Part shown: in pieces, positions 48,543 through 58,247 of the stretch | Layout: every line of letters begins with the position of its first letter | Numbering within the stretch: the stretch's first letter is position 1 | Assembly (NCBI GenBank): GCA_017881265.1 | Contig: JADGRA010000047.1 | Span: 54,793-118,792 of the forward strand | DNA from: Myxococcaceae bacterium | GTDB lineage: Bacteria; Myxococcota; Myxococcia; Myxococcales; Myxococcaceae | Length of the DNA: 64,000 nt | Reading direction: 5' to 3' | Notes under the pieces: model-generated | What the model was told of the DNA's origin: nothing | The model's input: only the letters and a program-made list of their open reading frames with translations | Databases searched by the model: none | Made by a program: the position numbers and the translations under genes

Positions 48543-51101
48543 TCAATGGCGTGCGCCTCGCTGCGGCGGGACCGCACGTGTCGGGTCCTCCGGCCAGGCG
48601 TGGCGCGGGTAGCGCCGGCCGAGCTCCCGTCTCAGCGCCGGGTAGTGCCTTTCCCAGAAGCCGCTTAGGTCCGTCGTCACCTGCACCGGCCGCTGGTTGG
48701 GTGCCAGAAGGTGCAAGACCAGCGGGACCCGCCCGTCGCAGATGCGCGGTCCTTCCTTCATGCCGAAGAAGTCCTGCAGCCGGGAGGCGACGAAGGGCTG
48801 CGCCCCGCGCGGATAGTGGACAGTCAGGTTGCGGCCGCTGGGCAACGTCACCGACAGCGGCAGGGCGCGCCGCAGCAGCCCGCGCGCCGCGGGCGGCAGC
48901 AGCGCCTCCAGCGCGCTTGTCGCCGCCGCTGCGTCGACGCCCTCCAGCCCGGCCCGCCCCTCGGCCAGCGCCTGGGCGAGGGCCTCGCGCGGGTCCGGCA
49001 GCGGCAGGCGGATGCCCGCCTCCGGGTAGGCTTCGGCCAAAAGCGCGACGCGTGCCGCCCAGGCGTCGAGCGCCTCGGCGTCGAGAAGTCCCGACAGCCC
49101 GCCGCGCCGCAACTCCTCCGCCAGCAGGCGAGAGACGTCTGCTGAGGGCTGGGCCGGCTTCCGTGACTCGTCCAGCACCAGTTCGCCGTAGAGGAGCTGG
49201 CTCAGCTGTTCCACCCGGGCCTGGGCGGCATTCCACACCAGGGCCTCGCTGTCGCGCAGGCGTGCCGGAAACAACTCCAGCAACCACTCCTCCTGCACCT
49301 CGCTGGCCACGCGCACCCGGGTCTCGGGCCCGCGGGGGCCCGTCCGCACCTCCGCGTCCAGTGCCACCAGCAGTGGCGGCTCGCGCACGGCGCTCGCCTC
49401 ATCCAGGGTGGCGCTCCCGCCTCCCGACAGCAGCAGCTCCGGGGCGTGTGGCCGGCGACGGCGGGCCACGCGGTCCGGAAAGCCGGCCAGCACCGACAGC
49501 AGCAGGGCGTCCTCGCGCGCGCTCTCCGTCCGCGGTGCCGGCAGCCGGACGTCCACCAGGCGCTCCAGCTGTCGGGCGGCGCGCTGGACGGCGGCAAGGG
49601 CCGCCGGGTCCAGTCCGGCGTGCGTGTGGGCCCCTTTGCCGTCCACGTCCGCCAGCCGTTCCAGCACGTCGGACCGCGCGCTGGTGACGGCGGCGCGGGT
49701 GGCTGGCCCGCCCAGCCGCGTGCGTGCCGAGCGGCGCAGGTCCCGCTCGCCCAGCACGGCAGCCGCCAGGGCGGCGGCCCGGCCCACGCCGCGGCGTTCG
49801 CCCTCCACCACCAGCCGGGCCAGCCGGGGGTGCAGGGGGAAGGACAGCATGCGCGTGCCCACGGCGGTGAGGCGTCCGGCCGTGTCCAGGGCGCCCACGT
49901 CCGACAGCAGGCACTCCGCGGCCTCCAGCGCCGCCGGCGGCGGCGGCTGAAAGAAGGGAAAGCTGCGGCGGTCCGCCACGCCCGAGGCGGCCAGCGCGAG
50001 GACGGTGTCCGAGAGGTCGGACCTCGCAATCTCCGGCGTCTCGTGCGCGGGCCGAGCTTCGAAGTCGCCCTTGGTGTACAGCCGCAGCGCCCGGCCAGCG
50101 CGGGTGCGGCCCGCCCGCCCGGCCCGCTGCACGCAGCTGGCCTGGCTGATGCGGACGGCCTGGATGGAGGGCAAGCCGGACCACGGGGAGTGCACCGGGA
50201 TGCGTGCCAGGCCGGAGTCGATGACGGCCGCCACGCCTGGAATGGTGACGGAGCTCTCGGCCACGTTGGTGGAGAGGATGACTTTGCGCCCCGGGCCCGG
50301 GCGGACCGCGCGGTCCTGGTCGGCCACCGGGAGGTCTCCGTGTAGCGGAAGCACGCGGAAGCCGTGGCGCTCGGCGAAGTCCGCGCAGGCTGTCTGGGTG
50401 CGACGGATTTCGGCCGCTCCCGGAAGGAAGACCAGGACGTCCCCGTCCGGAAGGGTGGGGACGAGGCGCTTCAGTGCGGCCAGCACCTGCGCCTCGAGCG
50501 GGCGGGCGTCCGTCGCGGCCAGGTACTCCACGTCCACCGGGAAGGTGCGGCCTTCCGAGGAGAGGACGGGGCAGCCGCCGAGAAAGGCCTCGAGGGGCCC
50601 TGTCTCTAGCGTCGCCGACATCACCACCAGCTTCAGGGGATGGCCGCCCAGCTGCAGCTGCCGCAGCAGCGCCAGCGCCAGGTCTCCCTGCAGGTGCCGC
50701 TCATGAAACTCGTCCAGCACCACCGCCCCGACGTGGGGAAGCCCCGGCTCGGAGAGGAGGCGGCGCCCGAGGACGCCCTCGGTGACGAAGCGCAGCCGGG
50801 TGCGCGGGCCGGCGCGCTCCTCGAAGCGAATCTGGTAGCCCACCGTCTCGCCGAGCGGCTCCCCGCGCTCCTCGGCCACGCGCGCGGCGGCCAGCCGCGT
50901 GGCGAGTCGCCGAGGCTCAAGCACCCAGACGTCGCGGCCGCCGGCCAGCCCCGCGTCCAACAGGGCCGGCGGCACCCGGGTGGTTTTCCCGGCGCCCGGC
51001 GCGGCCTGCAGCACCACCGCCGGCCCCGCGTGCAGCACGTCCAACAGTCGCGGCAGCAGGGCGTCGACGGGCAGCGGCAGCGCTGCCGGGCGACGACTCA
51101 A
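48543..51101 (-). CDS. hrpB: ATP-dependent RNA helicase HrpB
   Basis: An 852-residue DEAH/RHA-type helicase. Walker A is APGAGKTTRVPPALLDAG (K39). The DEAH-box is VLDEFHERHLQGDLALALL. Motif III is LVVMSATLETGPLEAFLGG, IV-V STNVAESSVTIPGV and VI QRAGRAGRTRAGRALRLY. The C-terminal HrpB domain (LLPPAARGLLRRALPLSVTL, HPYPDDP-like VTTDLSGFWERHYPALRREL) is complete. I chose TTG 51101 since it overlaps the HAD stop (TTGA) and lies just before LPVDALLPRLL; the longer frame would run through the HAD gene. RNA target unknown. Confidence 0.92.
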   Translation of the reverse strand: MSRRPAALPLPVDALLPRLLDVLHAGPAVVLQAAPGAGKTTRVPPALLDAGLAGGRDVWVLEPRRLATRLAAARVAEERGEPLGETVGYQIRFEERAGPRTRLRFVTEGVLGRRLLSEPGLPHVGAVVLDEFHERHLQGDLALALLRQLQLGGHPLKLVVMSATLETGPLEAFLGGCPVLSSEGRTFPVDVEYLAATDARPLEAQVLAALKRLVPTLPDGDVLVFLPGAAEIRRTQTACADFAERHGFRVLPLHGDLPVADQDRAVRPGPGRKVILSTNVAESSVTIPGVAAVIDSGLARIPVHSPWSGLPSIQAVRISQASCVQRAGRAGRTRAGRALRLYTKGDFEARPAHETPEIARSDLSDTVLALAASGVADRRSFPFFQPPPPAALEAAECLLSDVGALDTAGRLTAVGTRMLSFPLHPRLARLVVEGERRGVGRAAALAAAVLGERDLRRSARTRLGGPATRAAVTSARSDVLERLADVDGKGAHTHAGLDPAALAAVQRAARQLERLVDVRLPAPRTESAREDALLLSVLAGFPDRVARRRRPHAPELLLSGGGSATLDEASAVREPPLLVALDAEVRTGPRGPETRVRVASEVQEEWLLELFPARLRDSEALVWNAAQARVEQLSQLLYGELVLDESRKPAQPSADVSRLLAEELRRGGLSGLLDAEALDAWAARVALLAEAYPEAGIRLPLPDPREALAQALAEGRAGLEGVDAAAATSALEALLPPAARGLLRRALPLSVTLPSGRNLTVHYPRGAQPFVASRLQDFFGMKEGPRICDGRVPLVLHLLAPNQRPVQVTTDLSGFWERHYPALRRELGRRYPRHAWPEDPTRAVPPQRGARH

Positions 51102-51790
51102 GGGCCGAGCACCGCTTCCATCGCCCCAGGCGCGGCGAGGGAGGGGAAGGCCCAGGTCGCGCCGGCGTCCAGCAACTCCTCCGGCGAGAAGGAGCCAGTG
51201 CCCACGCCCACCGACTCGGCGCCGATGCCACGGGCCGCCGCGACGTCCTTCGGCGTGTCGCCGATGACGACGACGCGCGCCTGCCCCAGCGCCACGCCGA
51301 GTGTCGCCGCGCCACGCTCGGCCCCCAGACGCAACAGGGTGGTTCGGTCCTCGTCGTCGCAGCCGAAGCCGCCGAAGCCGAAGCGGTGGTAGAGCCCCAC
51401 GCGTTCGAGCTTGATGCGGGCCCCGGCGCGGATGTTTCCGGTGCCGAGGCCGACGGCGAACTGGGGCCGGGCCGCCGCCGCGTCCAGCGTTTCGCACATG
51501 CCCGCGTGCACCCGGTAGCGTTCCGCCGGTGCGGCGGCCACCTCCTCCGCCAGCACTTCCAGGTAGCGCTGAAGGACGACGTCGATGGAGGCGGCGGTGG
51601 GGGCAAGGCCGAGGGCCAGAAGCCCGCCCCGGACAATGGCCCGGTCCGTCATCCCGTCAAAGCGAAAGCCCGAGCAGGCATCCCGGCGGCCATGGGCCCT
51701 CTCAAAGGCAAGTTCCAACGCGCGCCGGCCGACGCCGCCGGTGGTGACGAGCGTCCCGTCGATGTCGAACAGCAGGACCGTGGGTCGCAT
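51098..51790 (-). CDS. HAD-family phosphatase (phosphoglycolate phosphatase-like)
   Basis: A 230-residue hydrolase. Motif I is LLFDIDGTLVTTGGVG (nucleophile Asp and second Asp). A helical cap follows. Motif II lies near VGLGTGNIRAGARIKLERVG and motif IV in VVVIGDTPKDVAAARGIGAE. Closest in pattern to PGP/beta-PGM-type HADs, though QFAVGLGTGN instead of the usual TNK at motif II is a variation seen in part of the family. ATG 51790 is preferred to TTG 51796. Overlaps hrpB at its 3' end. Confidence 0.86.
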   Translation of the reverse strand: MRPTVLLFDIDGTLVTTGGVGRRALELAFERAHGRRDACSGFRFDGMTDRAIVRGGLLALGLAPTAASIDVVLQRYLEVLAEEVAAAPAERYRVHAGMCETLDAAAARPQFAVGLGTGNIRAGARIKLERVGLYHRFGFGGFGCDDEDRTTLLRLGAERGAATLGVALGQARVVVIGDTPKDVAAARGIGAESVGVGTGSFSPEELLDAGATWAFPSLAAPGAMEAVLGP

Positions 51791-51913
51791 CGGCAAAGGG
51801 GGGCACTTCTAGCCCTCTTTGCCCGGGTCGGCCAAGGGCGCCTGGCCCGGCAGCGTCCGGCCTGGCAGTGGCACGGCGGCGTGTGGGACACTTTGCGGGT
51901 AACTGAGATTCCC

Positions 51914-52306
51914 ATGGCCGGGCGCGTACTCTTCTTCTTGCAGCACGGCGGCTACCAGCCAGCCTACCAGGCGGCCTCGATGGGGATTACTGCCGCGGCG
52001 CTGGGCGACACCGTCCTCTTCGTCTTCGCCTTTGACAGTCTGCGCCAACTCGTCCGGGGAGACTTCGGGCGGCCGCAGTCGGACCGCGAGGCGGTGGAAA
52101 GCGCGAGAGCCGAGGGGCTGGGGCTGCCGCCGCCGGCCACCATGCTGGCGGAGGCCCGCGGCCTGGGAGCGCGCTGCGTGGCCTGCGACAGCATGCTGCG
52201 CATCGTCGGGGTGAGTGCGGACGAAGCGGCGCAGGCGCTGGACGAAGTCATGGGCCTGCCGGCGCTGTGGCGACTCACCGACGGCGCCCGCGTGCTGTCC
52301 TTCTGA
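51914..52306 (+). CDS. DsrE/DsrF-like protein
   Basis: A 130-residue small cytosolic protein. RVLFFLQHGGYQPAYQAASM and ALGDTVLFVFAFDSLRQLV fit the DsrE/DsrF sulfur-relay fold. It carries two Cys in LGARCVACDSMLRIVGV; the second aligns with the active Cys of DsrE-type proteins. Not in a dsr or tus operon, so the substrate or sulfur link is unproven. ATG 51914. A short hairpin (GGCGC-GCCAGG-GCGCC, 52319-52334) follows it. Confidence 0.7.
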   Translation: MAGRVLFFLQHGGYQPAYQAASMGITAAALGDTVLFVFAFDSLRQLVRGDFGRPQSDREAVESARAEGLGLPPPATMLAEARGLGARCVACDSMLRIVGVSADEAAQALDEVMGLPALWRLTDGARVLSF

Positions 52307-52410
52307 CCCCCTCCTAAAGGCGCGCCAGGGCGCCAACCGGAGGGAAGGTGGGATAGACGACAAGATGGCGAGCGTCAGTGTACGAAGGGTATGCTGAAGA
52401 CTCGCCGCCC

Positions 52411-53703
52411 ATGCCCAAACGCTCGAAGTCCCCGCAGTCCATTCTGCTCGTCCCGCTGGCTGCTGCCGCCGTGTTTCTCGGCTGCCAGGTGTACGACTTC
52501 GAGCCGGTGACGCCGCTGTCGCTCGGGCAGACGGCGCAGGTCACCACGCTGACGGTGACGCCCTTCAAGCCCAACCTGCTGCTGCTGGTGGACAAGTCCG
52601 GTTCGATGGACCTCCCCGTCGACACCACCAACCTGGCCTGCTTCACCGCCCCCGGCGGCGAGGTGTGCGGGCAGGACAAGTCCTACCCGTGCGACGTGGC
52701 GACGTGCCCCACGCGCTGGAGCACGCTGTCCAGCACCCTCACCGAGTTCCTGGCGTCCAACTATGCCTCCGCGCGCTACGGACTCACGTTCTTCCCGCAG
52801 CCAGCGGGCAGCAACATCATCCACCAGTGCGAACCGACCTCGTACGTGGTAGCGCCCATCCCAAGTACCCCTGACGATTCGACCGACTTCCAGCAACTGG
52901 CGGACGCCGGCATCCACGCACTCCTGGCGGTGCAGAGCACCAACCCGATGGGCGATGCCGGGACGGGCGGTGGGACCCCGACGGGCGACAGCTTCAAGTA
53001 CTTCAACTCCCACCCCACGGCGGTGGTGGACCCGGTGCGAGACGCCTACGTCCTGCTCCTCACCGACGGCCTTCCCAACTGCGATGGGAATCTCGCCTCG
53101 ACGGTGGGGACGTCGGCCTGCGTCTGCACCCTGTCGTCGGACCAGGACTGCGTCGACGCCCAGCCGAAGGGCATTGGTTGCCTGGACGACACGGCCACGG
53201 TGAATGTCATCAGCGAGCTCAAGTCGGTGCAGAAAATCACCACCGTCGTCCTGGGCTTCGGGGCCGACACGGCGGCCCCGGCTGCGCGCAGCACCCTCGA
53301 GGCGATGGCCGTCGCCGGTGGGTTTGCACCGAGGCTGTGCCCCAACAAGAAGGACTCCTGCGGGCCCACCAACCCCTGCGACCTGGCCACCGGGCTCTGC
53401 TCGAAGCAGTACTACGAGGCCACCGACGGGACGAGCCTGGCCGACGCCCTCAACCAGATTTACGCCGGGGTGGGTGCCAAGGCCTGTGTCGTGCCCTTGA
53501 CGGTCGTCCCCGCCAACCAGGACCTCATCAGCGTGCTGGTGAACGGCACCCCCGTCCTGAGTGGCCCGGACACCTGGATGTATGAGCCGACCGACGGCGG
53601 GACCCCGACGCTGACCTTCGTCGGCTCGCTCTGCACCGAGATTCAGGCCTCGAGCAAGGCCAACCCGCTGCAGCTGCAAATCCGCATCGTCACGCCGCTG
53701 TAA
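52411..53703 (+). CDS. vWA-domain lipoprotein
   Basis: A 430-residue lipoprotein (signal PQSILLVPLAAAAVFLGC, lipobox FLGC). A von Willebrand factor A domain starts at about residue 52 with the MIDAS loop LLLLVDKSGSMDLP (DxSxS). The metal-site Asp/Thr of later strands lie in YVLLLTDGLPNCDG and VVLGFGADTAAPAARSTLEA. Cys-rich inserts (CVCTLSSDQDC, CPNKKDSCGPTNPCDLATG) are typical of extracellular myxobacterial vWA proteins. Surface adhesion or protein-protein contact via a metal ion is likely. ATG 52411 preferred to GTG 52378, which lacks an RBS. Confidence 0.85.
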   Translation: MPKRSKSPQSILLVPLAAAAVFLGCQVYDFEPVTPLSLGQTAQVTTLTVTPFKPNLLLLVDKSGSMDLPVDTTNLACFTAPGGEVCGQDKSYPCDVATCPTRWSTLSSTLTEFLASNYASARYGLTFFPQPAGSNIIHQCEPTSYVVAPIPSTPDDSTDFQQLADAGIHALLAVQSTNPMGDAGTGGGTPTGDSFKYFNSHPTAVVDPVRDAYVLLLTDGLPNCDGNLASTVGTSACVCTLSSDQDCVDAQPKGIGCLDDTATVNVISELKSVQKITTVVLGFGADTAAPAARSTLEAMAVAGGFAPRLCPNKKDSCGPTNPCDLATGLCSKQYYEATDGTSLADALNQIYAGVGAKACVVPLTVVPANQDLISVLVNGTPVLSGPDTWMYEPTDGGTPTLTFVGSLCTEIQASSKANPLQLQIRIVTPL

Positions 53704-53807
53704 GCCAGCCCCCGGTCCGCGCCGTGGCCATCTGCGCCCCGTGCGCCCCGGGTCAGGCTTGCGGCTGGGCCCCCCGCTGTGCCTAGCGTCCGCAGGTCGG
53801 CTCCCCC

Positions 53808-54746
53808 ATGCGGCTCACCATCCTCTCGCGCTCAGTGCGCATTGCCTCCACTGCACGCCTCGTCGAGGCGGCCCGGGCGCGCGGTCACGCGGTGCAGGTG
53901 CTCGACCCGGTCCAGGTGGAGATGCACCTGGACCGAGACCGGGCCACCCTCTACTACCGGCGACGCCGGCTGCCTTCCACCGACGCGGTCATCCCCCGGA
54001 TTGCCCAGTCCATCTCCACCTACGGCATGGCCGTAGTGAACCAGTTCGCCCTGCAGGGGGTGCCGCTCCTCAACGGCACGCAGGGCATCTCCGGCGCCCG
54101 CAACAAGATGCGCTGCCTGCAGCTGCTCGCCTCCAACGGGGTCAACATCCCCGCCACGGTGATGGCCCGCAGCGCCGGTGACTTGCGGGCGATGGTGAAA
54201 CTGGTGGGCGGCGTCCCGGTGCTGGTGAAGCTTCTGCGCGGTCAGGAGCGGCGCGGGGTGATGGTGTGCGAGAGCCTCGCCTCGCTGGAGGCGGCATTGG
54301 AGGCCATCCTCGGGCTCGGCCAGGACCTCATCCTCCAGCAGTACGTGCGCCGGGGTGGCCTGGACGTGCGCGTCCTGGTGGTGGGCGGCGAGGCGGTGGC
54401 GGCCGTGCGGCGGCGCCCGCGGATGAACCGGCTGGCGCACACGCTCAACCGGGGTGCGCGCCTGGAGCCCATTGCCCTGAGCGAGGCCCAGCGCAGTGCC
54501 GCGGTGAAGACGGCCCGTCTGGTGGGGCTGGAGGTTGCCGGCGTGGACCTCATCGACGTGCGCGGACAGCCGAAGGTCTTCGAAGTCAACGCCTCTCCGG
54601 CCCTGGCCGAGATGGAGCGCGCCACCGGACTCGACCTGGCGAGCCGGATTGTCGCCCGGGTGGAGGCCCTGGTGGCCGAAAGTGCGCCGGTGGGCCGCCG
54701 CGCCCAGACGCGGGTGCGGCCGCTGCCACGCGCCCAGGTCCGGTGA
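53808..54746 (+). CDS. rimK: RimK-type ATP-grasp alpha-L-glutamate ligase
   Basis: A 312-residue ATP-grasp ligase. ISGARNKMRCLQLLASNGVN and VPVLVKLLRGQERRGVMV form the ATP-binding lysine region. GLDVRVLVVGGEAVAAVRRR is the RimK hallmark and KVFEVNASPALAEMERATG carries the Mg-binding Glu/Asn. RimK adds glutamates to ribosomal protein S6; close relatives act on other substrates (LysX, MptN). TAGCGT at 53784-53789 lies 18 nt before ATG 53808. Start of a possible operon with the exported DsbD-like protein and rlmB. Confidence 0.88.
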   Translation: MRLTILSRSVRIASTARLVEAARARGHAVQVLDPVQVEMHLDRDRATLYYRRRRLPSTDAVIPRIAQSISTYGMAVVNQFALQGVPLLNGTQGISGARNKMRCLQLLASNGVNIPATVMARSAGDLRAMVKLVGGVPVLVKLLRGQERRGVMVCESLASLEAALEAILGLGQDLILQQYVRRGGLDVRVLVVGGEAVAAVRRRPRMNRLAHTLNRGARLEPIALSEAQRSAAVKTARLVGLEVAGVDLIDVRGQPKVFEVNASPALAEMERATGLDLASRIVARVEALVAESAPVGRRAQTRVRPLPRAQVR

Positions 54747-54758
54747 TAGGAAAGGGGG

Positions 54759-55187
54759 ATGCGTTCATCTCTGCTTTCCCTCCTCGTCCTGCTCGCGCCT
54801 TCTGCTTGGGCGGCCGACCCGGACCCCTCCTCCCTCTACGTCGTCTCCACTGAGGGCAGCAGCACCGTCCTCAAGCCGGGCAAGCCCGGCACCTTCGTGC
54901 TGTCCATTCGCACCACGGCCGGGGCGCACATCTCCGAGGATGCGCCCCTCAAGCTCACCCTCAGCGGCTCGGGGGGCGTGGAGCCAGCCAAGGCCTCGCT
55001 CGGCCGCAGCGACGCCAAGACGGTGCGCAAGCCGGACGGCGCGGCGGACCCCCGCTTCGAGGTTCCGCTGACCGCTGTCTCCAAGGGGCAGGGCGCGGTG
55101 GAAGCGAAGCTGACCTTCTTCGTCTGCACCGAGACGCTGTGCAGCCGTCAGCAGAAGACGCTCCGCGTGCCCGTGACGGTGGACTGA
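54759..55187 (+). CDS. Exported protein resembling the DsbD alpha (N-terminal) domain
   Basis: A 142-residue protein with a signal peptide (RSSLLSLLVLLAPSAWA). The mature part is an all-beta domain: GTFVLSIRTTAGAHISEDAP and a C-terminal FFVCTETLCSRQQKTLRVPV with a Cys pair five residues apart. Thiol:disulfide interchange DsbD alpha domains end similarly (Cys ... Cys ... LxVPV). It may be a stand-alone periplasmic thiol domain; no DsbD transmembrane partner is adjacent. 12 nt after rimK and one base overlap (TGATG) with rlmB. Confidence 0.65.
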   Translation: MRSSLLSLLVLLAPSAWAADPDPSSLYVVSTEGSSTVLKPGKPGTFVLSIRTTAGAHISEDAPLKLTLSGSGGVEPAKASLGRSDAKTVRKPDGAADPRFEVPLTAVSKGQGAVEAKLTFFVCTETLCSRQQKTLRVPVTVD

Positions 55188-56032
55188 TGGCCCGGCACCG
55201 GGCGGCCCCGGCCGCGCGGGAGCGGCGCGGCCCGCCTCCGCGCGAGCAACGCCGGGCCTCCAGCGCCGAGCGGCTGGTGTACGGCATCCACCCGGTCCTG
55301 GAAGCGCTGCGCGCCCATGCCGGGGAGGTGGAGCGGCTTCTCCTGGTGGAGGGCGCGCTTCCTTCCCGCCAGGCGGCCGACGTGCTGGCGCTGGCCGAGG
55401 CGTCTGGCGTCCCCGTGCAGCGGGTGCCCCGCGAGCACCTCCTGGAGCTGGCCGAGGGCGGCGTGCACCAGGGCGTGGTCGCAGAGTTGCGCGCCTATGC
55501 CTACGCCGGGCTGGAGGAGCTGTTGGCCATCGCCCGCACGGCCAACCAGCCGCCGCTGCTGGTGGTGCTGGATGGCATCCAGGACCCGCACAACCTGGGA
55601 GCCATCATCCGCTCGGCGTATGCCTTGGGCGCCCACGGCGTGGTGCTGGGGCGGGACCGCGCCGCCGGCGTGACGGCGGCGGTGGCGAAGGCCTCGGCCG
55701 GGGCGGTGGAGCACCTGCGCGTCGCCCGCGTCACCAACCTGTCCCGCGCCATCGAGGAACTCAAAGCCAGTGGCCTTTGGGTGGCGGCGGCGGACCCGGG
55801 CGGCGACACGCCGCTGTGGGGGGCGCCGCTGGACGGGCCGCTGGCCCTGGTGGTGGGTGCCGAGGGGGAGGGCGTGCGGCCGGGCGTGCTGGGCCACTCG
55901 GACTTTCGCCTGCGCATCCCTATGGCCCCGGGCCTCGGCTCCCTCAACGCTTCGGTGGCGGCGGCCCTGCTGCTGTATGAAGTTGTCCGGCAGCGCGCCA
56001 AGCCTCCTGTGCCCCGCGGCCAGAAGGCCTGA
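55187..56032 (+). CDS. rlmB: 23S rRNA (guanosine-2'-O)-methyltransferase RlmB (SpoU/TrmH family)
   Basis: A 281-residue SPOUT methyltransferase. The basic N-terminal tail (residues 1-27) precedes LVYGIHPVLEALRAHAGEVE, the ribosomal-substrate-binding domain. The knotted catalytic domain has LVVLDGIQDPHNLGAIIRSA with the catalytic Arg/Asn, LALVVGAEGEGVRPGVLGHS and IPMAPGLGSLNASVAAALLL. It methylates G2251 of 23S rRNA in E. coli. ATG 55187. Converges on thrC with 2 nt between stops. Confidence 0.92.
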   Translation: MARHRAAPAARERRGPPPREQRRASSAERLVYGIHPVLEALRAHAGEVERLLLVEGALPSRQAADVLALAEASGVPVQRVPREHLLELAEGGVHQGVVAELRAYAYAGLEELLAIARTANQPPLLVVLDGIQDPHNLGAIIRSAYALGAHGVVLGRDRAAGVTAAVAKASAGAVEHLRVARVTNLSRAIEELKASGLWVAAADPGGDTPLWGAPLDGPLALVVGAEGEGVRPGVLGHSDFRLRIPMAPGLGSLNASVAAALLLYEVVRQRAKPPVPRGQKA

Positions 56033-56034
56033 CG

Positions 56035-57327
56035 CTAGGTGCCGGGACGGCGCAGCAGCCACGTCCGTAGGGCCTGGGAGTCGGCCGCCAGGGCCTCGGC
56101 TTGCGCCGGACGTGAAAGCAGCGCCGCCAGCGACGCCGGGACGTCCACCGGGTGACCCACCAGCGGCTCCACCACCGTCTCGAACTTGGCCGGGTGCGCG
56201 GTGGCGCACACCGCCCAGGGGCGGCGGTCTCCGCGGGCGCGCAGCCCTTCCAGGACGTGCACCGCCGTGGCGGTGTGCGGGCAGAAGAGATGGCCGTGAC
56301 GGCCTTCCCCCTGCCGGAGGGTGTCCTGGATGTCCGCGTCCGCGACGGCCACCGCCGTCAGCTGGGCCCGAAGGACGGCGTCGTCGGGAAACGTCCAGCG
56401 CAGCCTTTCGAAGTTGCTCGGGTCACCGACGTCCATGGCGCTGGCCAGCGTCGACACGCTGGGGCGTGGGCGGAAGGGGCCCCCTTCGAAGAAGTCGGCC
56501 AGCACTCGGTTGGCGTTGGTGGAGAGGACAATCTCCCCCACCGGGACGCCCACCTCGCGGGCCCACACCGCCGCCACCGCGTCGCCCAGGTTTCCAGTGG
56601 GCACCACCAGGTTGAGTGGGCCACCGTGGGTCCACGCGGCGTGGGCGTGGAAGGCCACCTGCGGAAGTAGCCGCCCCAGGCTGATGCTGTTGGCCGAGGT
56701 GAGGTGTCGCCCTTCGCGCAGCTGGGTGTCGGCGAAGGCCGCCTTCACCATCCGCTGGCAGTCGTCGAAGGAACCGGCCACGCGCAGGGCGGAGACGTTG
56801 TCCCCGAAGCACCCCAGCTGGTGCGCCTGGCGGGGGGACACCCGGCCGTCCGGGTACAGAAGGACGACGTGCACCCCGGGCGCGCGGTGAAAGGCCGCCG
56901 CGACCGCACTGCCGGTGTCCCCGGACGTCGCGACCAGCACGGTGAGCGGCGCCTCTCCCGGCCGCGCCAGCCGCCGTAGGCAGGCCGCCAGAAAGCGCGC
57001 CCCGAAGTCCTTGAAGGCGGCGGTGGGGCCGTGGAACAGCTCCAGCACCCAGTCCTGCGGCGTGCCCATCGGCAGAAGCGGGCATGGGAAGCTGAAGGCC
57101 TCGCGGCAGATGGCCTCCAGCTGCCCTTCAAGGACGTCGCCCGCGAAGAAGGGGCCGAGCACCGCCTGGGCAGAGGCGGCAAGCGTGCCGGCCGGGCGCC
57201 CGGCGCCGCTTTCAAGCCGCGGCAGCCGGGCGGGGACGAAGAGGCCCCCGTCGGCGGCTGCCCCGGCGGCCATCGCCCCGCTGAGGCTGGTGGGCGGGAC
57301 GCCCCCCCGGGTGCTTACGAAGTGCAC
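56035..57327 (-). CDS. thrC: Threonine synthase
   Basis: A 430-residue PLP enzyme converting O-phosphohomoserine to threonine. The N-terminal start [20 protein letters not shown] is the E. coli-type pattern. The PLP Lys is in [40 protein letters not shown] binds phosphate, and [20 protein letters not shown] and [19 protein letters not shown] are conserved. GTG 57327 overlaps the thrB 3' end by 13 nt. Last gene of thrABC. Confidence 0.94.
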   Translation of the reverse strand: MHFVSTRGGVPPTSLSGAMAAGAAADGGLFVPARLPRLESGAGRPAGTLAASAQAVLGPFFAGDVLEGQLEAICREAFSFPCPLLPMGTPQDWVLELFHGPTAAFKDFGARFLAACLRRLARPGEAPLTVLVATSGDTGSAVAAAFHRAPGVHVVLLYPDGRVSPRQAHQLGCFGDNVSALRVAGSFDDCQRMVKAAFADTQLREGRHLTSANSISLGRLLPQVAFHAHAAWTHGGPLNLVVPTGNLGDAVAAVWAREVGVPVGEIVLSTNANRVLADFFEGGPFRPRPSVSTLASAMDVGDPSNFERLRWTFPDDAVLRAQLTAVAVADADIQDTLRQGEGRHGHLFCPHTATAVHVLEGLRARGDRRPWAVCATAHPAKFETVVEPLVGHPVDVPASLAALLSRPAQAEALAADSQALRTWLLRRPGT

Positions 57328-58247
57328 GACAGCACCCGCGCCGCCGGCCCGGCGACTGGAGAGACCAAGACGTCGCAGCCGATGGAACGTCCGGCGAAGG
57401 CGGCCGCCATCGCCTCCGCGATGCGCGCGGCGCCGGCGGCCGTGCACCAGGCGAAGACGCTGGGCCCGCCGCCGGAGATGCTCGCCCCCAGGGCCCCGGC
57501 TGCCAGCGCTGCCGCCTGCACCTCGGCGAAGCCCGGTACCAGCGGAGCCCGCAGGGGTTCCACCAGCACATCGCGCAAGCCGGCGGCGATTAAGTCCAGG
57601 TCGCCGCGGTAGCAGCCGGCCAGCACCAGGGCGAGGTTCGCGCTCTGGGTCACAAACTGCGGCAGCGTAAAGGGCCGTGCCAGCACCGCCCGCGCGGTGC
57701 GCGTCTCCAGCACCTGGTGTGGGTGCACCAGCACGCAGGTGAGTCCCGCGGGCACCGGCACTGGCACCAGCCGGTCGGCCGTCGCCAGCACCAGGCCGCC
57801 CAGCAACATCGGCCCGACGTTGTCCCCATGCAGGCTGCCGCTGGCCACCGACTCCCCCTCCAGCGCGCAGGGGTAGAGGGCCTCCACGTCCACCGGCGCG
57901 TCCAGCACCGCGTTGGCCGCCACCAGGGCCGCGACACAGCTGGCCGCCGAGCCGCCCATGCCGGAGCCGAGCGGGATGCCCTTCTCGATGGACAGCTCGA
58001 AGCCGTGCGCGAAGCCCAGTCTCTCCCGCAGCGCCAGCAGGGCCCGGCCGGCGGTGTTGGCCCGAGCCTCCAGCGGCAGCCCGGGCACCACGCCGCCGAT
58101 ATGCGTGATGCGCACATCAGGCTGCTCTAGGCGCACCACCGTCACCGTGTCGGCCGGACCCTCGACGCTGTGGCCGAGGATGTCGAAGCCGACGCCCACG
58201 TTGCCCACCGAGGCCGGTGCCGAGGCGGTCGCCGCCCGGGCCGTCAC
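57315..58247 (-). CDS. thrB: Homoserine kinase (GHMP family)
   Basis: A 310-residue kinase phosphorylating homoserine. The N-terminal [20 protein letters not shown] and the GHMP ATP loop [20 protein letters not shown] are diagnostic. [16 protein letters not shown] and [20 protein letters not shown] complete the fold. GTG 58247 overlaps the thrA stop (GTGA). Confidence 0.95.
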   Translation of the reverse strand: MTARAATASAPASVGNVGVGFDILGHSVEGPADTVTVVRLEQPDVRITHIGGVVPGLPLEARANTAGRALLALRERLGFAHGFELSIEKGIPLGSGMGGSAASCVAALVAANAVLDAPVDVEALYPCALEGESVASGSLHGDNVGPMLLGGLVLATADRLVPVPVPAGLTCVLVHPHQVLETRTARAVLARPFTLPQFVTQSANLALVLAGCYRGDLDLIAAGLRDVLVEPLRAPLVPGFAEVQAAALAAGALGASISGGGPSVFAWCTAAGAARIAEAMAAAFAGRSIGCDVLVSPVAGPAARVLSCTS